Source: Lysobacter solisilvae
GTDB lineage: Bacteria; Pseudomonadota; Gammaproteobacteria; Xanthomonadales; Xanthomonadaceae
NCBI RefSeq assembly: GCF_016613535.2
Contig: NZ_CP071518.1
Location: forward strand, 1,736,001-1,800,000
DNA: 64,000 bases
Direction of reading: 5' to 3'
Numbering within the stretch: the first letter of the stretch is position 1; the number at the start of each line of letters is the position of its first letter. Below are positions 52,189-60,519 of this stretch, piece after piece. The notes beneath the pieces were generated by a model. That model was not told the DNA's origin and did not search any database. It worked only from the letters and a program-made list of their open reading frames with translations. A program made the translations under genes and the position numbers.

Positions 52189-52345
52189 TCCCCCGCCCGC
52201 GCATCCGCCCCTTCCCCCGCTCGCGGATCCGCCCCTTCCCCCGCTGGCGGGGGAAGGCCGGGATGGGGGCCGCAGATCGCCGCGCACCAATCCGCCCCTT
52301 CCCCCGCTCGCGGGAGAAGGCCGGGATGGGGGCCGCCGGTCGCCG
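52189..52345. repeat. short CCCCTTCCCCCGC hairpin repeats
   Basis: Four copies of ATCCGCCCCTTCCCCCGC-type sequence (about 52203, 52229, 52290 and the degenerate start at 52189). Two of them fold back on GGGGGAAGGCCGGGATGGGG (52247-52270) and on GGGAGAAGGCCGGGATGGGG (52311-52334). These fill the spacer between the two glycosyltransferases and look like another REP family; they could act as an attenuator between the genes. Confidence 0.8.
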
Positions 52346-52412
52346 CGAACCCCACCCCGCCGATCGCCAGATACTCTCCTCCATCACCCCTGACCACCCC
52401 GCGTCGCCCTAC

Positions 52413-53342
52413 ATGACCACCCCCCCGACGCCCGCCGCGCCCACCACCCCCGCGCCCCCCCACGCGCCCGCGCACGATATCGCCGTCCTCATCGTCACCC
52501 ACCACAGCGCCGAGACCATCGAGGACTGCCTCACCCGCGTCTGCGCCGCCGACGGCGTCGCCGCCATCCGCGTGGTCGACAACGGCTCCGAAGACGGCAC
52601 CCTGGAAATCATCCAGCGCGTCGCCGCCCGCGACGCCCGCCTGCGCTTCATCGCCAACCCCGACAACCCCGGCTTCGCCGTCGCCTGCAACCAGGGCGCC
52701 GCCGACCTGCCCACCGACGGCCCCGCCGCCCACGCCACGCCCTGGCTGGCCTTCGTCAACCCCGACTGCCTGATCGAGCCCGACACCCTGGCGCGCCTGC
52801 GCAACCACGCCCTGCGCACCGGCGGCGACGCCCTGGTCGGCGCCGACCTGGTCGGCGAGGACGGCCAGCGCGACGCCGCCGCCCGCCGCCGCGACCCCGA
52901 CTTCGGCGCCATGCTGCACGGCCTGCTGCGCGCCCGCCCCGCCGCCACCCGCCTGGGCCTGCCGGTCGACGACCACCGCGCCCTGCAACCGGTCGAAGCG
53001 ATCTCCGGCGCCCTGATGCTGCTGCCGCGCGCGCTGTTCCAGACACTCGACGGCTTCGACCCCGGCTACCGCCTGCACGCCGAGGACCTCGACCTGTGCC
53101 GCCGCGCCCGCGCCACCGGCGCCACCGTCGCGGTGGCCAACGACGTGCGCGTGCTGCACGTGCGCGGCGTCTCCAGCCGCGTCCGCCCGGTGTTCGTGGA
53201 ATGGCACAAGCACCGCGGCCTGTGGCGCTACTTCCGCAAGTTCGAAGCCGCCCGCCGCGGCGTGCTCACGCGCCTGGGGGTGTGGGCGCTGGTGTGGGGG
53301 CGGTTTCCGGTGGCGGTGGTGAGGGCTTGGGGGCGGGGGTAG
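52413..53342 (+). CDS. GT2 family glycosyltransferase (rhamnosyltransferase-like)
   Basis: 309 residues from ATG 52413 after the repeats. Motifs in order: IAVLIVTHHSAETIEDCLTR, VVDNGSEDGTLEII, NPDNPGFAVACNQGAADLPT, WLAFVNPDCLIEPDTLARLR (NPD as the metal motif), EAISGALMLLPRALFQTLDG, and YRLHAEDLDLCRRARATGA (ED acid). This is the standard pattern of GT2 rhamnosyl- or related transferases in surface polysaccharide synthesis. The start has a Pro/Thr-rich lead of about 25 residues, probably unstructured. Confidence 0.88.
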   Translation: MTTPPTPAAPTTPAPPHAPAHDIAVLIVTHHSAETIEDCLTRVCAADGVAAIRVVDNGSEDGTLEIIQRVAARDARLRFIANPDNPGFAVACNQGAADLPTDGPAAHATPWLAFVNPDCLIEPDTLARLRNHALRTGGDALVGADLVGEDGQRDAAARRRDPDFGAMLHGLLRARPAATRLGLPVDDHRALQPVEAISGALMLLPRALFQTLDGFDPGYRLHAEDLDLCRRARATGATVAVANDVRVLHVRGVSSRVRPVFVEWHKHRGLWRYFRKFEAARRGVLTRLGVWALVWGRFPVAVVRAWGRG

Positions 53343-53597
53343 GGGTTAGGCCTTTCGGGCGCTGCGAGTGCAGGCGCTTTGGGCGTCGGGAATCCGCGTT
53401 TGCCGGCGGTAGGAAAACGCCTCGGGTATCGGTAGGAAAGCGCGCCGGGCTGGGTGGGAATTCCACTGTGTATCAGGGGCGGGGTCTGACACATTTCGAT
53501 ACAAAAATCTGATGGACACGCGCAGCGGCCGGCACCTAGCATCAAGGTGAACCCCAAGGAAATGGGGCCCGGAAAATCACGATAGAAAAGGATTTCT
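53343..53597. other. intergenic region before Rhs 2
   Basis: 255 bp. CGGTAGGAAA(A)CGC occurs twice (about 53405 and 53428). An AT-richer stretch near 53490-53515 (TTTCGATACAAAAATCTGAT) is the likeliest promoter zone of Rhs 2. No ORF with coding character. Confidence 0.45.
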
Positions 53598-56500
53598 ATG
53601 AATATTCGGACGCGCAGTCTGTTGGTGCAGTGTGGTGCGTGGTTGGTCTTGATGTTGGCGGCGGCATTGCTGTCAAAGCCTGCAAAGGCGCAAATGAACT
53701 GGGGCGAGGAATACGCGCGACGGGTCAGGGCTACCGAACTCGCCGCTCCCTTGGGGGATGACGCCTTCGGGGACAAGATCAACCTCTACAACGGTACGGT
53801 GTCCTTCCGCGCTACCGACATCTCCATTCCAGGCAACAACGCGCTTCCGGTGCGACTGGAACGACATTACGAGCCCCAAGACGTCTCGCTTCCACGATTC
53901 CTGGGCGTCTGGGATCTGGACATTCCCCACATCGCCGATGTTGCCCCCGCCAACTACCACGGAGGGTTTCCCGTCCCGGCCACCTGGAGTAACGGCTCCA
54001 TGGAGTTTCGCCGGGACTGGTATTCCAGCGGGGCTCGATTGTCCGCCAACGGCGGAGGCGGCGACATCCTCCAAGGCGCGGAAGATCCCAAGCGCGTATT
54101 TCCGGCAGCAATGTCCATCAATACGCCCCGTACAAAGGACGGCTGGTACATCGCGACAATTCCGCACGCCCGAAACGGAGAGGGATTCGGCTACATCGCG
54201 CATGCTCCGGACGGTACGAAATACACCTTCGACTGGCTGATCGAGCGCGATTACTCCGCCATCGCTCACCCGTGGCGGACAGTAAACCTGCCGCAAACCA
54301 ACATCCTCTATCGCAAGAAGATCCTGCTTTTTGTCAGCAAGATCGAGGATCGTTTCGGCAACTGGGTGAAATACGACTGGGAGGGCGAACGACTAACTCG
54401 TATCCATTCTAATGACGGCCGTGAGATCACGCTGCGCATGGAGATCACCAACCAGACCAATTACGGGCGAAATGTCTGGAGCCTGATGTCGGCAACCGCA
54501 GCCGGAAGGACCTGGACCTACAACGGAGGTCCGGACGTCATCAATCCTGATGGCAGTCGCTGGAAGTATTTGCGCGAGGGTCATCGACTCGATGTGATCA
54601 GCTACGAGCGAATTCCCACGTCGCCCGTGGGCAGTTCCGGGCTTCGTCGAAACGATGAGGTTCCATGCTCTCCCGCGAATGTCATGGTCCAAAGCACCGT
54701 GAAGTACACGGTTAGTCATCCATCCGGTGCCATTGCGGAATTTGAGTTCCAACCGATGCGGCATGGGCGAACCCAAGTTCGTTACCAGTGCCTTAGCAAC
54801 GGGGCGCCGGACAATGAGACCTCGGACTCCTACCGAAACGATTACGCGACCTTTCACGATGTCTGGTCGGTGGTAAAGAAGCGAATCACTGGTCCCGCGT
54901 TGCCCGAGGCAGTCTACCGATACGACTACGCAGGACTCAGGCAGGGATATCAGGCTCAAGATGAAAGTCAGTTTCCCTTCGAACCTGGCTGGAACGCGCG
55001 GTTCGCGCCGGCATCGCCCAACCGAAAGGTCGTTACAGTTCATCAGCCCGACGGGACCGAACAGATCCATACGTTCGGGAAGGACTGGGACATCGATGAA
55101 GGCCAGTTGCTGAAAGTGGAGACGCGCAAGGACGGAGTCTCCGTTCGAGCCATCACTAACACTTACGTGTCGGCAAGCGAAGCAGCCGCGCTTCCATTTC
55201 CGGCTACGTATGGCCGTACCTTGATCCGAAATGGAGACCTGCTGCCGCACGCCAGTCGCCCGCTGAAATCCAAGATTACAGCTCAGGACGGGGCCACATT
55301 CAGTTGGACAGTTGCCAATACGTGCGGCGGCCTGCTCTGCTTCGATCGCCTCGGTCGCCCGACCGTCGTGGTGAAGGATAGCTCGCTCAACGCAGCGAGG
55401 GTCGATTCGACGACCTTCTACGACGACACTACTCTGTGGGTGCTCGGACAGGTCGCGCGCACTCACGTCTCGGGCGCTGGACTATCTGTTGAGACCGGAC
55501 GGACGGATTACAGCAGCCAAACGGCGCTCCCGGTCGCATCCTATGGCATGTGCACGTCTCCATGCCCCGGACTACTCCAGAACCTGCTTGCATACAGGTT
55601 GGATCTGCCGCTCGGAGACCCGCAGCGAGGAACACTAAAGTCCGTTACCGATGCGGCCGGGTCTGCCACCGAGCTCAATAGCTGGTTTCGTGGAACGCCC
55701 CAGGAGATCCACCATCCTCCAACCGGCGAATCTCCTGGTGGTGCCTTCGAGCGCGCGCTCGTTAACTCTGACGGTTCGTTGGCTTGGATAGAAGACGAGA
55801 ACGACTACCGCACTTGCTACACCTACGATGCCATCGGCCGGTTGGCATCAATTACCTACCCGTCGGAATCGGCCACGGGCACGTGTTCTGAGGGCAAATG
55901 GCTTCCAACCACCATGGAGTTCAAACCCATCCCGGCCTCCGAATACGGAATTCCCGGGGGGCATTGGCGGCGAACGGTCAGGACTGGAAACGCTACCGCC
56001 GTAACTTATTTTGACGGGCTCTGGCGCCCCGTGGTTACGGAGGAGTTCGACGCAGCGATGCCGGAAATGACCCGGACAGTCAGAACAAAGCGGTACGACA
56101 GTTTCGGGCAGCTTGCCTTCGAATCAAATCCAGTCCGCGAAATCAATGCGGTCACCGATCCAATTCCGGGAATTCGTCGCAGATACGACTCGTTGCAGAG
56201 ACTCCTTAGATCAGAGCAAGACTCAGAGCTCGGGGAGTTGGTGACGACAACCGAATATCTCGAAGGATATGTCGCGCGTCGAACGGACCCGAGGGGTGTA
56301 GTTAGCACTACGCGCTATCTGGCCTTCGACAATCCTGCAACTGATTGGCCTGTCGAGATTATCCAGGCGAACTCGAGGCTTGAGCAGGCCAATACAATCA
56401 TCTCGAGGGATGTATTGGGGGCAACCAAGGCAATTACCCGTCGCGATCCCCGGGGTGGCCCGAGCGCAACACGAACCTACGCGCTGGACAGCTTCCGGCG

Positions 56501-58634
56501 AATCTGTGGCGTAAGTCAGCCCGAAAGCGGAGTGGCACTAACAGGCTATGACCAGGTCGGAAACCCCGTCTGGAGCGCATCAGGCCTGCCTAACGGAACG
56601 CCGTGTGATCCAGAGGGTGACTCTGCAGAGATTCTAGAACGGAAGGTCAAAAAGACATTTGACAGGCGCGGACGGGCAACCCAGCTGCGCTTCCCGGACG
56701 GCAGGGGCGATCAGCGGTGGACGTACTCCCCAGACGGCCTAGTAACCCAGATAACAACCTTCAACTCGGCGGCATCCGGACAGCCCGTCGTCAACGCCTA
56801 CTCGTACAACCGACGCCGCCAGCTCACAGGCGAATCTGTCAGCCAGCCAGATCGGTACACCTGGAGCCTGGGTTACGGCTACAACGCGCTGGGTCACGCG
56901 TCGGTGAGCCTGACTCAGCCCAATGGAGAAGTGATTGATTACTCGCCCAATGCCTTGGGTCAGCCTACAAGGGTGCGTAGCGAGGAAGCTCTTTATGCGC
57001 GCGGAGTCGAATACCACCCCGGCGGCACGGTGAAGTCATTCACCTATGGCAACGGCATTTACTTTCAGGCTGACCTCAACGAACGCGGGCTGTTAGGACG
57101 GCTGGCATACACGCGAGTGGACGATGGCGTCGAAGTCGTAAACAACCGGTTGGTCTACGATTCCAACGGAAACACCGCCTTGATATCGGACGAGGCCTCG
57201 GTAGGGTACCAGCGTGGAACCCGCGTGATGACCTACGATGCATTGGGTCGCCTGATGTCAGGGCAGTCTCCAAGATTCACTGGAGTACCTGGAGGTCAGA
57301 TCAAATATACGTACGACTCGCTAGATAATCTCGTTCGAGTCGTAGCGCCTGGCAGGGACCATCACTACTGCTACGACACTGCTACATGGAAGCTCACCAA
57401 TGTCCGCAGCGTCGGATGCGCACCAGGTTCCGGGTCGACTGTGATCGGAATGGACTATGACGTACAGGGCAATCTGAAGAACAAGAATGGTCAATTGCTT
57501 GATTTCGACTATGGAAACCGGCTGAGAGCCTTTGCTAGCAAAGAGTTCTACCGGTACGACGGATACGGTAGGCGCGTGCAGGCAACGTCAGGCGCAGGAG
57601 AAATTCTCTCTCAATATGGGAACGATGGTGTGCTGCGTTACCAGCAGAACTTTCGTCTCGGTCAAGTGAGCAATTACATCTATTTGGGCTCTAGGCTAAT
57701 TGCAGAGCGGCGTGTGGGCATGGGCGGCACAGCATCAGTGACCTATTTTCAGCATACGGATCACTTAGGTAGCCCTGTGCTGATCACAAACCGGTTTGCG
57801 CAGCCTGTTCGCTGGAATGACTACGAACCATATGGGCTACCTGTTGGTCGAGATCATGCTGATACTCCAGGCTTCACTGGGCATGTGGAAGACAGTGCAT
57901 CTGAACTTCTCTATATGCAGCAGCGCTATTACGACCCGGCCATTGGGCGATTCTTAAGCCTCGATCCGGTGACGGCCAACGGCAACACCGGAGGCAACTT
58001 CAATCGGTACTGGTATGCCAATGACAATCCGTACCGATTCAAGGACCCGGATGGGCGAGAGGTATGCAAGATTGGCGGGCAATGCTTCGGCAATCCCTTC
58101 GAAAAGGATATGGAACGAAAGTATTCGTTGCAAGCAGCAGCAGGAACTGCCGCTGCGCACGCATCGAAAGTGCAAAATCGACGCCTACCAAACGGGGAGC
58201 CTCCGGCAGGTCCATTTGAACCTTCCGAAACCAAGGGGGAAGTTGTCGAAAATGGGATGGTGCAGAGAAATGAGGCCGTCAAATCAAACATCGCAACCCT
58301 GCGCGCAGCTATGGATATCAAAGGCCTTAAGGCGGTTCCCTTGATCGTGACAGGTGGTGAAAGCTATGTCGCCAAAGACGGAAGGGTTAGGTCCGTCACC
58401 GATGGCAGCCTTATACCTAATCGACTATCAACCTCAGCTCACAACGTCGAAAATGGGTCGCGCGCGATAGACTTGAGGGCGCCTTCAATGCCTCATGGCC
58501 AATTTATTCACATTGTCACCGAGTTTACTGAGTTTACAAACAATACCAACGATTACGCGGACATGCATGATCACTTGGGGTTGCCAAACCGGCCTGAGTT
58601 CAATTGTTCTTCTAGTGTCTGCACTGAACCATAG
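53598..58634 (+). CDS. Rhs/YD-repeat secreted protein 2 with M15-like C-terminal domain
   Basis: 1678 residues, intact. The signal peptide ends SKPAKA; the N-terminal domain (MNWGEEYARRVRATELAAPL, FRATDISIPGNNALPVRLER) is shared with Rhs 1. There are YD repeats throughout (for example RLTRIHSNDGREITLRM, WTYSPDGLVTQITTFNS). The Rhs core is at about residues 1440-1490 (YMQQRYYDPAIGRFLSLDP; FNRYWYANDNPYRFKDPDGR). The last 190 residues differ from Rhs 1: VPLIVTGGESYVAKDGRVRS and STSAHNVENGSRAIDLRAPS. The second recalls the SxHxxGxAxDL zinc motif of M15 D-Ala-D-Ala peptidases (His1615, Asp1625). A peptidoglycan-directed toxin is therefore suggested but unproven. An immunity candidate follows. Confidence 0.88.
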   Translation: MNIRTRSLLVQCGAWLVLMLAAALLSKPAKAQMNWGEEYARRVRATELAAPLGDDAFGDKINLYNGTVSFRATDISIPGNNALPVRLERHYEPQDVSLPRFLGVWDLDIPHIADVAPANYHGGFPVPATWSNGSMEFRRDWYSSGARLSANGGGGDILQGAEDPKRVFPAAMSINTPRTKDGWYIATIPHARNGEGFGYIAHAPDGTKYTFDWLIERDYSAIAHPWRTVNLPQTNILYRKKILLFVSKIEDRFGNWVKYDWEGERLTRIHSNDGREITLRMEITNQTNYGRNVWSLMSATAAGRTWTYNGGPDVINPDGSRWKYLREGHRLDVISYERIPTSPVGSSGLRRNDEVPCSPANVMVQSTVKYTVSHPSGAIAEFEFQPMRHGRTQVRYQCLSNGAPDNETSDSYRNDYATFHDVWSVVKKRITGPALPEAVYRYDYAGLRQGYQAQDESQFPFEPGWNARFAPASPNRKVVTVHQPDGTEQIHTFGKDWDIDEGQLLKVETRKDGVSVRAITNTYVSASEAAALPFPATYGRTLIRNGDLLPHASRPLKSKITAQDGATFSWTVANTCGGLLCFDRLGRPTVVVKDSSLNAARVDSTTFYDDTTLWVLGQVARTHVSGAGLSVETGRTDYSSQTALPVASYGMCTSPCPGLLQNLLAYRLDLPLGDPQRGTLKSVTDAAGSATELNSWFRGTPQEIHHPPTGESPGGAFERALVNSDGSLAWIEDENDYRTCYTYDAIGRLASITYPSESATGTCSEGKWLPTTMEFKPIPASEYGIPGGHWRRTVRTGNATAVTYFDGLWRPVVTEEFDAAMPEMTRTVRTKRYDSFGQLAFESNPVREINAVTDPIPGIRRRYDSLQRLLRSEQDSELGELVTTTEYLEGYVARRTDPRGVVSTTRYLAFDNPATDWPVEIIQANSRLEQANTIISRDVLGATKAITRRDPRGGPSATRTYALDSFRRICGVSQPESGVALTGYDQVGNPVWSASGLPNGTPCDPEGDSAEILERKVKKTFDRRGRATQLRFPDGRGDQRWTYSPDGLVTQITTFNSAASGQPVVNAYSYNRRRQLTGESVSQPDRYTWSLGYGYNALGHASVSLTQPNGEVIDYSPNALGQPTRVRSEEALYARGVEYHPGGTVKSFTYGNGIYFQADLNERGLLGRLAYTRVDDGVEVVNNRLVYDSNGNTALISDEASVGYQRGTRVMTYDALGRLMSGQSPRFTGVPGGQIKYTYDSLDNLVRVVAPGRDHHYCYDTATWKLTNVRSVGCAPGSGSTVIGMDYDVQGNLKNKNGQLLDFDYGNRLRAFASKEFYRYDGYGRRVQATSGAGEILSQYGNDGVLRYQQNFRLGQVSNYIYLGSRLIAERRVGMGGTASVTYFQHTDHLGSPVLITNRFAQPVRWNDYEPYGLPVGRDHADTPGFTGHVEDSASELLYMQQRYYDPAIGRFLSLDPVTANGNTGGNFNRYWYANDNPYRFKDPDGREVCKIGGQCFGNPFEKDMERKYSLQAAAGTAAAHASKVQNRRLPNGEPPAGPFEPSETKGEVVENGMVQRNEAVKSNIATLRAAMDIKGLKAVPLIVTGGESYVAKDGRVRSVTDGSLIPNRLSTSAHNVENGSRAIDLRAPSMPHGQFIHIVTEFTEFTNNTNDYADMHDHLGLPNRPEFNCSSSVCTEP

Positions 58635-58644
58635 GGGGCATCTT

Positions 58645-59157
58645 GTGAAGATGTTACTGGCACTGCTGATTCTATTAGCTGTAAAGCCCGCGATTGCTGA
58701 AGGCGTGCACACTGTTCCTGTCGATATTCGAGACCACTTCAAGAGTAGTGGCTGCTCAGAAATTACGGATTATTACTCGGAAAGCAGGGTGATTGAGAAG
58801 CCCTACATGTATCGTGTTAAATCAGTTATAGCGGGCAGGGAGGTCGATAATGACTATTCCTTTATTGCATGGTGCAGATCAAACAAGAAGGACAATGAAA
58901 CGCAGTACATCCTCGTGGGTCAGCTAGGAGGCGGGACGTGGCCTGGCGGATGCAAGTTGCCAATCCGCGAGTTTGATTATGCGGGTGGCTTGAGCGTCAA
59001 AGTAAGGAGTGTGGATTTGAGTGCGTTTACGGATCTTGCGCGCAGGAGTGTTGGTAAGAACTCAGCGCGTGGGCCTGTGATTCGCTCGGAAAGAGATGGC
59101 CTTGTCTACGAGGTTTTCTGTCATCGTAAATCATGGGTAAGGCGCAGTACTGATTGA
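58645..59157 (+). CDS. probable exported immunity protein of Rhs 2
   Basis: 170 residues from a GTG at 58645 (AGGGGG upstream), ten bases after the Rhs stop; signal peptide KMLLALLILLAVKPAIA. The mature domain has four cysteines (SSGCSEITDYY, IAWCRSNK, PGGCKLPIRE, EVFCHRKSW) and beta character. No known family. A signal peptide fits a toxin that acts in the periplasm, in agreement with the peptidase-like Rhs tip. Immunity role is inferred from position only. Confidence 0.7.
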   Translation: MKMLLALLILLAVKPAIAEGVHTVPVDIRDHFKSSGCSEITDYYSESRVIEKPYMYRVKSVIAGREVDNDYSFIAWCRSNKKDNETQYILVGQLGGGTWPGGCKLPIREFDYAGGLSVKVRSVDLSAFTDLARRSVGKNSARGPVIRSERDGLVYEVFCHRKSWVRRSTD

Positions 59158-59440
59158 GGACTATTAGTGGCGTTGACATTTCAGTATTTGGCGATTCTTG
59201 CATCGGTGGTAGCCGGGCCAGTGCGCTCTGAGGATTTGATCGCGACTCTGGCCGCCTACGCTGAATAGAAGTTTCGGTGGCCATTCCCGCGACCCCCGGT
59301 GGCCGGACGATCTCTGAAGTTGACGATGTCGGCCGTTTCATCGGACTAGCCGACGTGTGCTCCTCTCGAAGGATTCCGGTCGACGACGCGACCACCCGCC
59401 TGACGGGCAAGTCTGAACCGCGGCCGCGCGCTCGTGAAGT
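59158..59440. other. intergenic region, Rhs 2 module to lipoprotein gene
   Basis: 283 bp between convergent units. A start-to-stop frame across it (MAIPATPGGRTISEVDDVGR) could be a decayed gene fragment. No terminator hairpin with a T-tract is evident. Confidence 0.4.
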
Positions 59441-60508
59441 TTACGATCCAGAAGGCATCGCTATGCCCGCACAAAGCGCGTCCGAGGATTCGCCAGTAGG
59501 GTCTTCCCTGAGTGCAATGATGCAGGCCTCGAGTTTCTGTCGCTGCAGCTCGTTCAGTACTTTTTGCGTGTCTGACTGCGCTTCCTTCAATTCTGTGGAC
59601 TTGAATGCTTCGAAGAATGAGCCCAGGGCCGACACATAGGCGCGCAACAAATCTGCAGGAATCTTTAAGGCGGCGATGAGTTCACTGTCCGTTTGCTGCT
59701 TGTGCTTGGTTAATACGCCATCAGTGAATGTTGTGGTGTTGTCGGTCGAGGCAAACAGGGCGCGGGGAAGCTCAATGAAATACGTCGGAGATTCATCTGG
59801 CAACATCACGACCGCTTCCTTTACGACTCCTTCAAGCTCGGCGCGCACCACGTAGGGCATGTTCACCCTGTAGAAGTAGCCAGCCACCTTGGTGGGCACA
59901 GGGACTGCACCGGAGTCACCAGGCGGCGGCCTCCAACCAGCCCTTTGCAAGCTCACTTTGACATTGCAGTTCAGGGCGACCTGCAATTCGACGGTGCGCT
60001 CGCCAGACGGGTCAAGTTGAAACCTTCCTGCCTTGCCCATGTACGCGGTCAAGTTTGCCGTGCCGGTTGTGGGGCAGCGCTGCGGCTCCTCCTCAGTGGT
60101 TTCTCCGTCATCCGACGTGGCTATGGACGCCGCGTCCGCCGCAAGCGCCTTGATGAAGTCGTCGATCTGGCTGGTGTACTTCGCGGTTGTTGCCGACAAC
60201 AGACCCTGTTCGGTGACGTTGATCTCCGCGTCGGTTTGGCCGACGCCGTTGCGCCCGATCCGGGCGACATAGATGGGGCCGGCGGCATCTGCGAACGACG
60301 TGCCTTCTGTCACCGTCAGCACCGGCGACTTGCCCTCCTCGAAGGCGACACCAACGTTGATTCCGCGTTTGGGCAATCGGTACACCAGGCCATCATCCGA
60401 ATAGGTGGGCGGATTGCCGGCCTGATGCGAGCGGACGCTGGCGCATCCCGGCAATGCGATCGTGACGATAAGGCTGCACACCAGGTACGCCCATTCACTG
60501 CGCTTCAT
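59441..60508 (-). CDS. lipoprotein, third gene of the two-protease operon
   Basis: 355 residues from ATG 60508. Its signal WAYLVCSLIVTIALPGC has a lipobox. The mature part includes DGLVYRLPKRGINVGVAFEE, EINVTEQGLLSATTAKYTSQ, RTVELQVALNCNVKVSLQRA and a C-terminal helical section (LIAALKIPADLLRAYVSALG; SDTQKVLNELQRQKLEACII). No family is recognised. It follows the subtilase after 11 bp on the same strand, so it is co-transcribed. It could be a substrate, an inhibitor or an anchor for the proteases. Confidence 0.75.
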   Translation of the reverse strand: MKRSEWAYLVCSLIVTIALPGCASVRSHQAGNPPTYSDDGLVYRLPKRGINVGVAFEEGKSPVLTVTEGTSFADAAGPIYVARIGRNGVGQTDAEINVTEQGLLSATTAKYTSQIDDFIKALAADAASIATSDDGETTEEEPQRCPTTGTANLTAYMGKAGRFQLDPSGERTVELQVALNCNVKVSLQRAGWRPPPGDSGAVPVPTKVAGYFYRVNMPYVVRAELEGVVKEAVVMLPDESPTYFIELPRALFASTDNTTTFTDGVLTKHKQQTDSELIAALKIPADLLRAYVSALGSFFEAFKSTELKEAQSDTQKVLNELQRQKLEACIIALREDPTGESSDALCAGIAMPSGS

Positions 60509-60519
60509 GTCGAGTCCTC

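Noticed and set aside
44005..58634. Treating the two Rhs genes as parts of one gene
   Set aside because: Each has its own signal peptide, N-terminal domain and Rhs core, and unrelated genes lie between.
59277..59639. 120-aa plus-strand frame after Rhs 2
   Set aside because: Most of it is antisense to the lipoprotein gene ending at 59441; only the first part could be a gene fragment.
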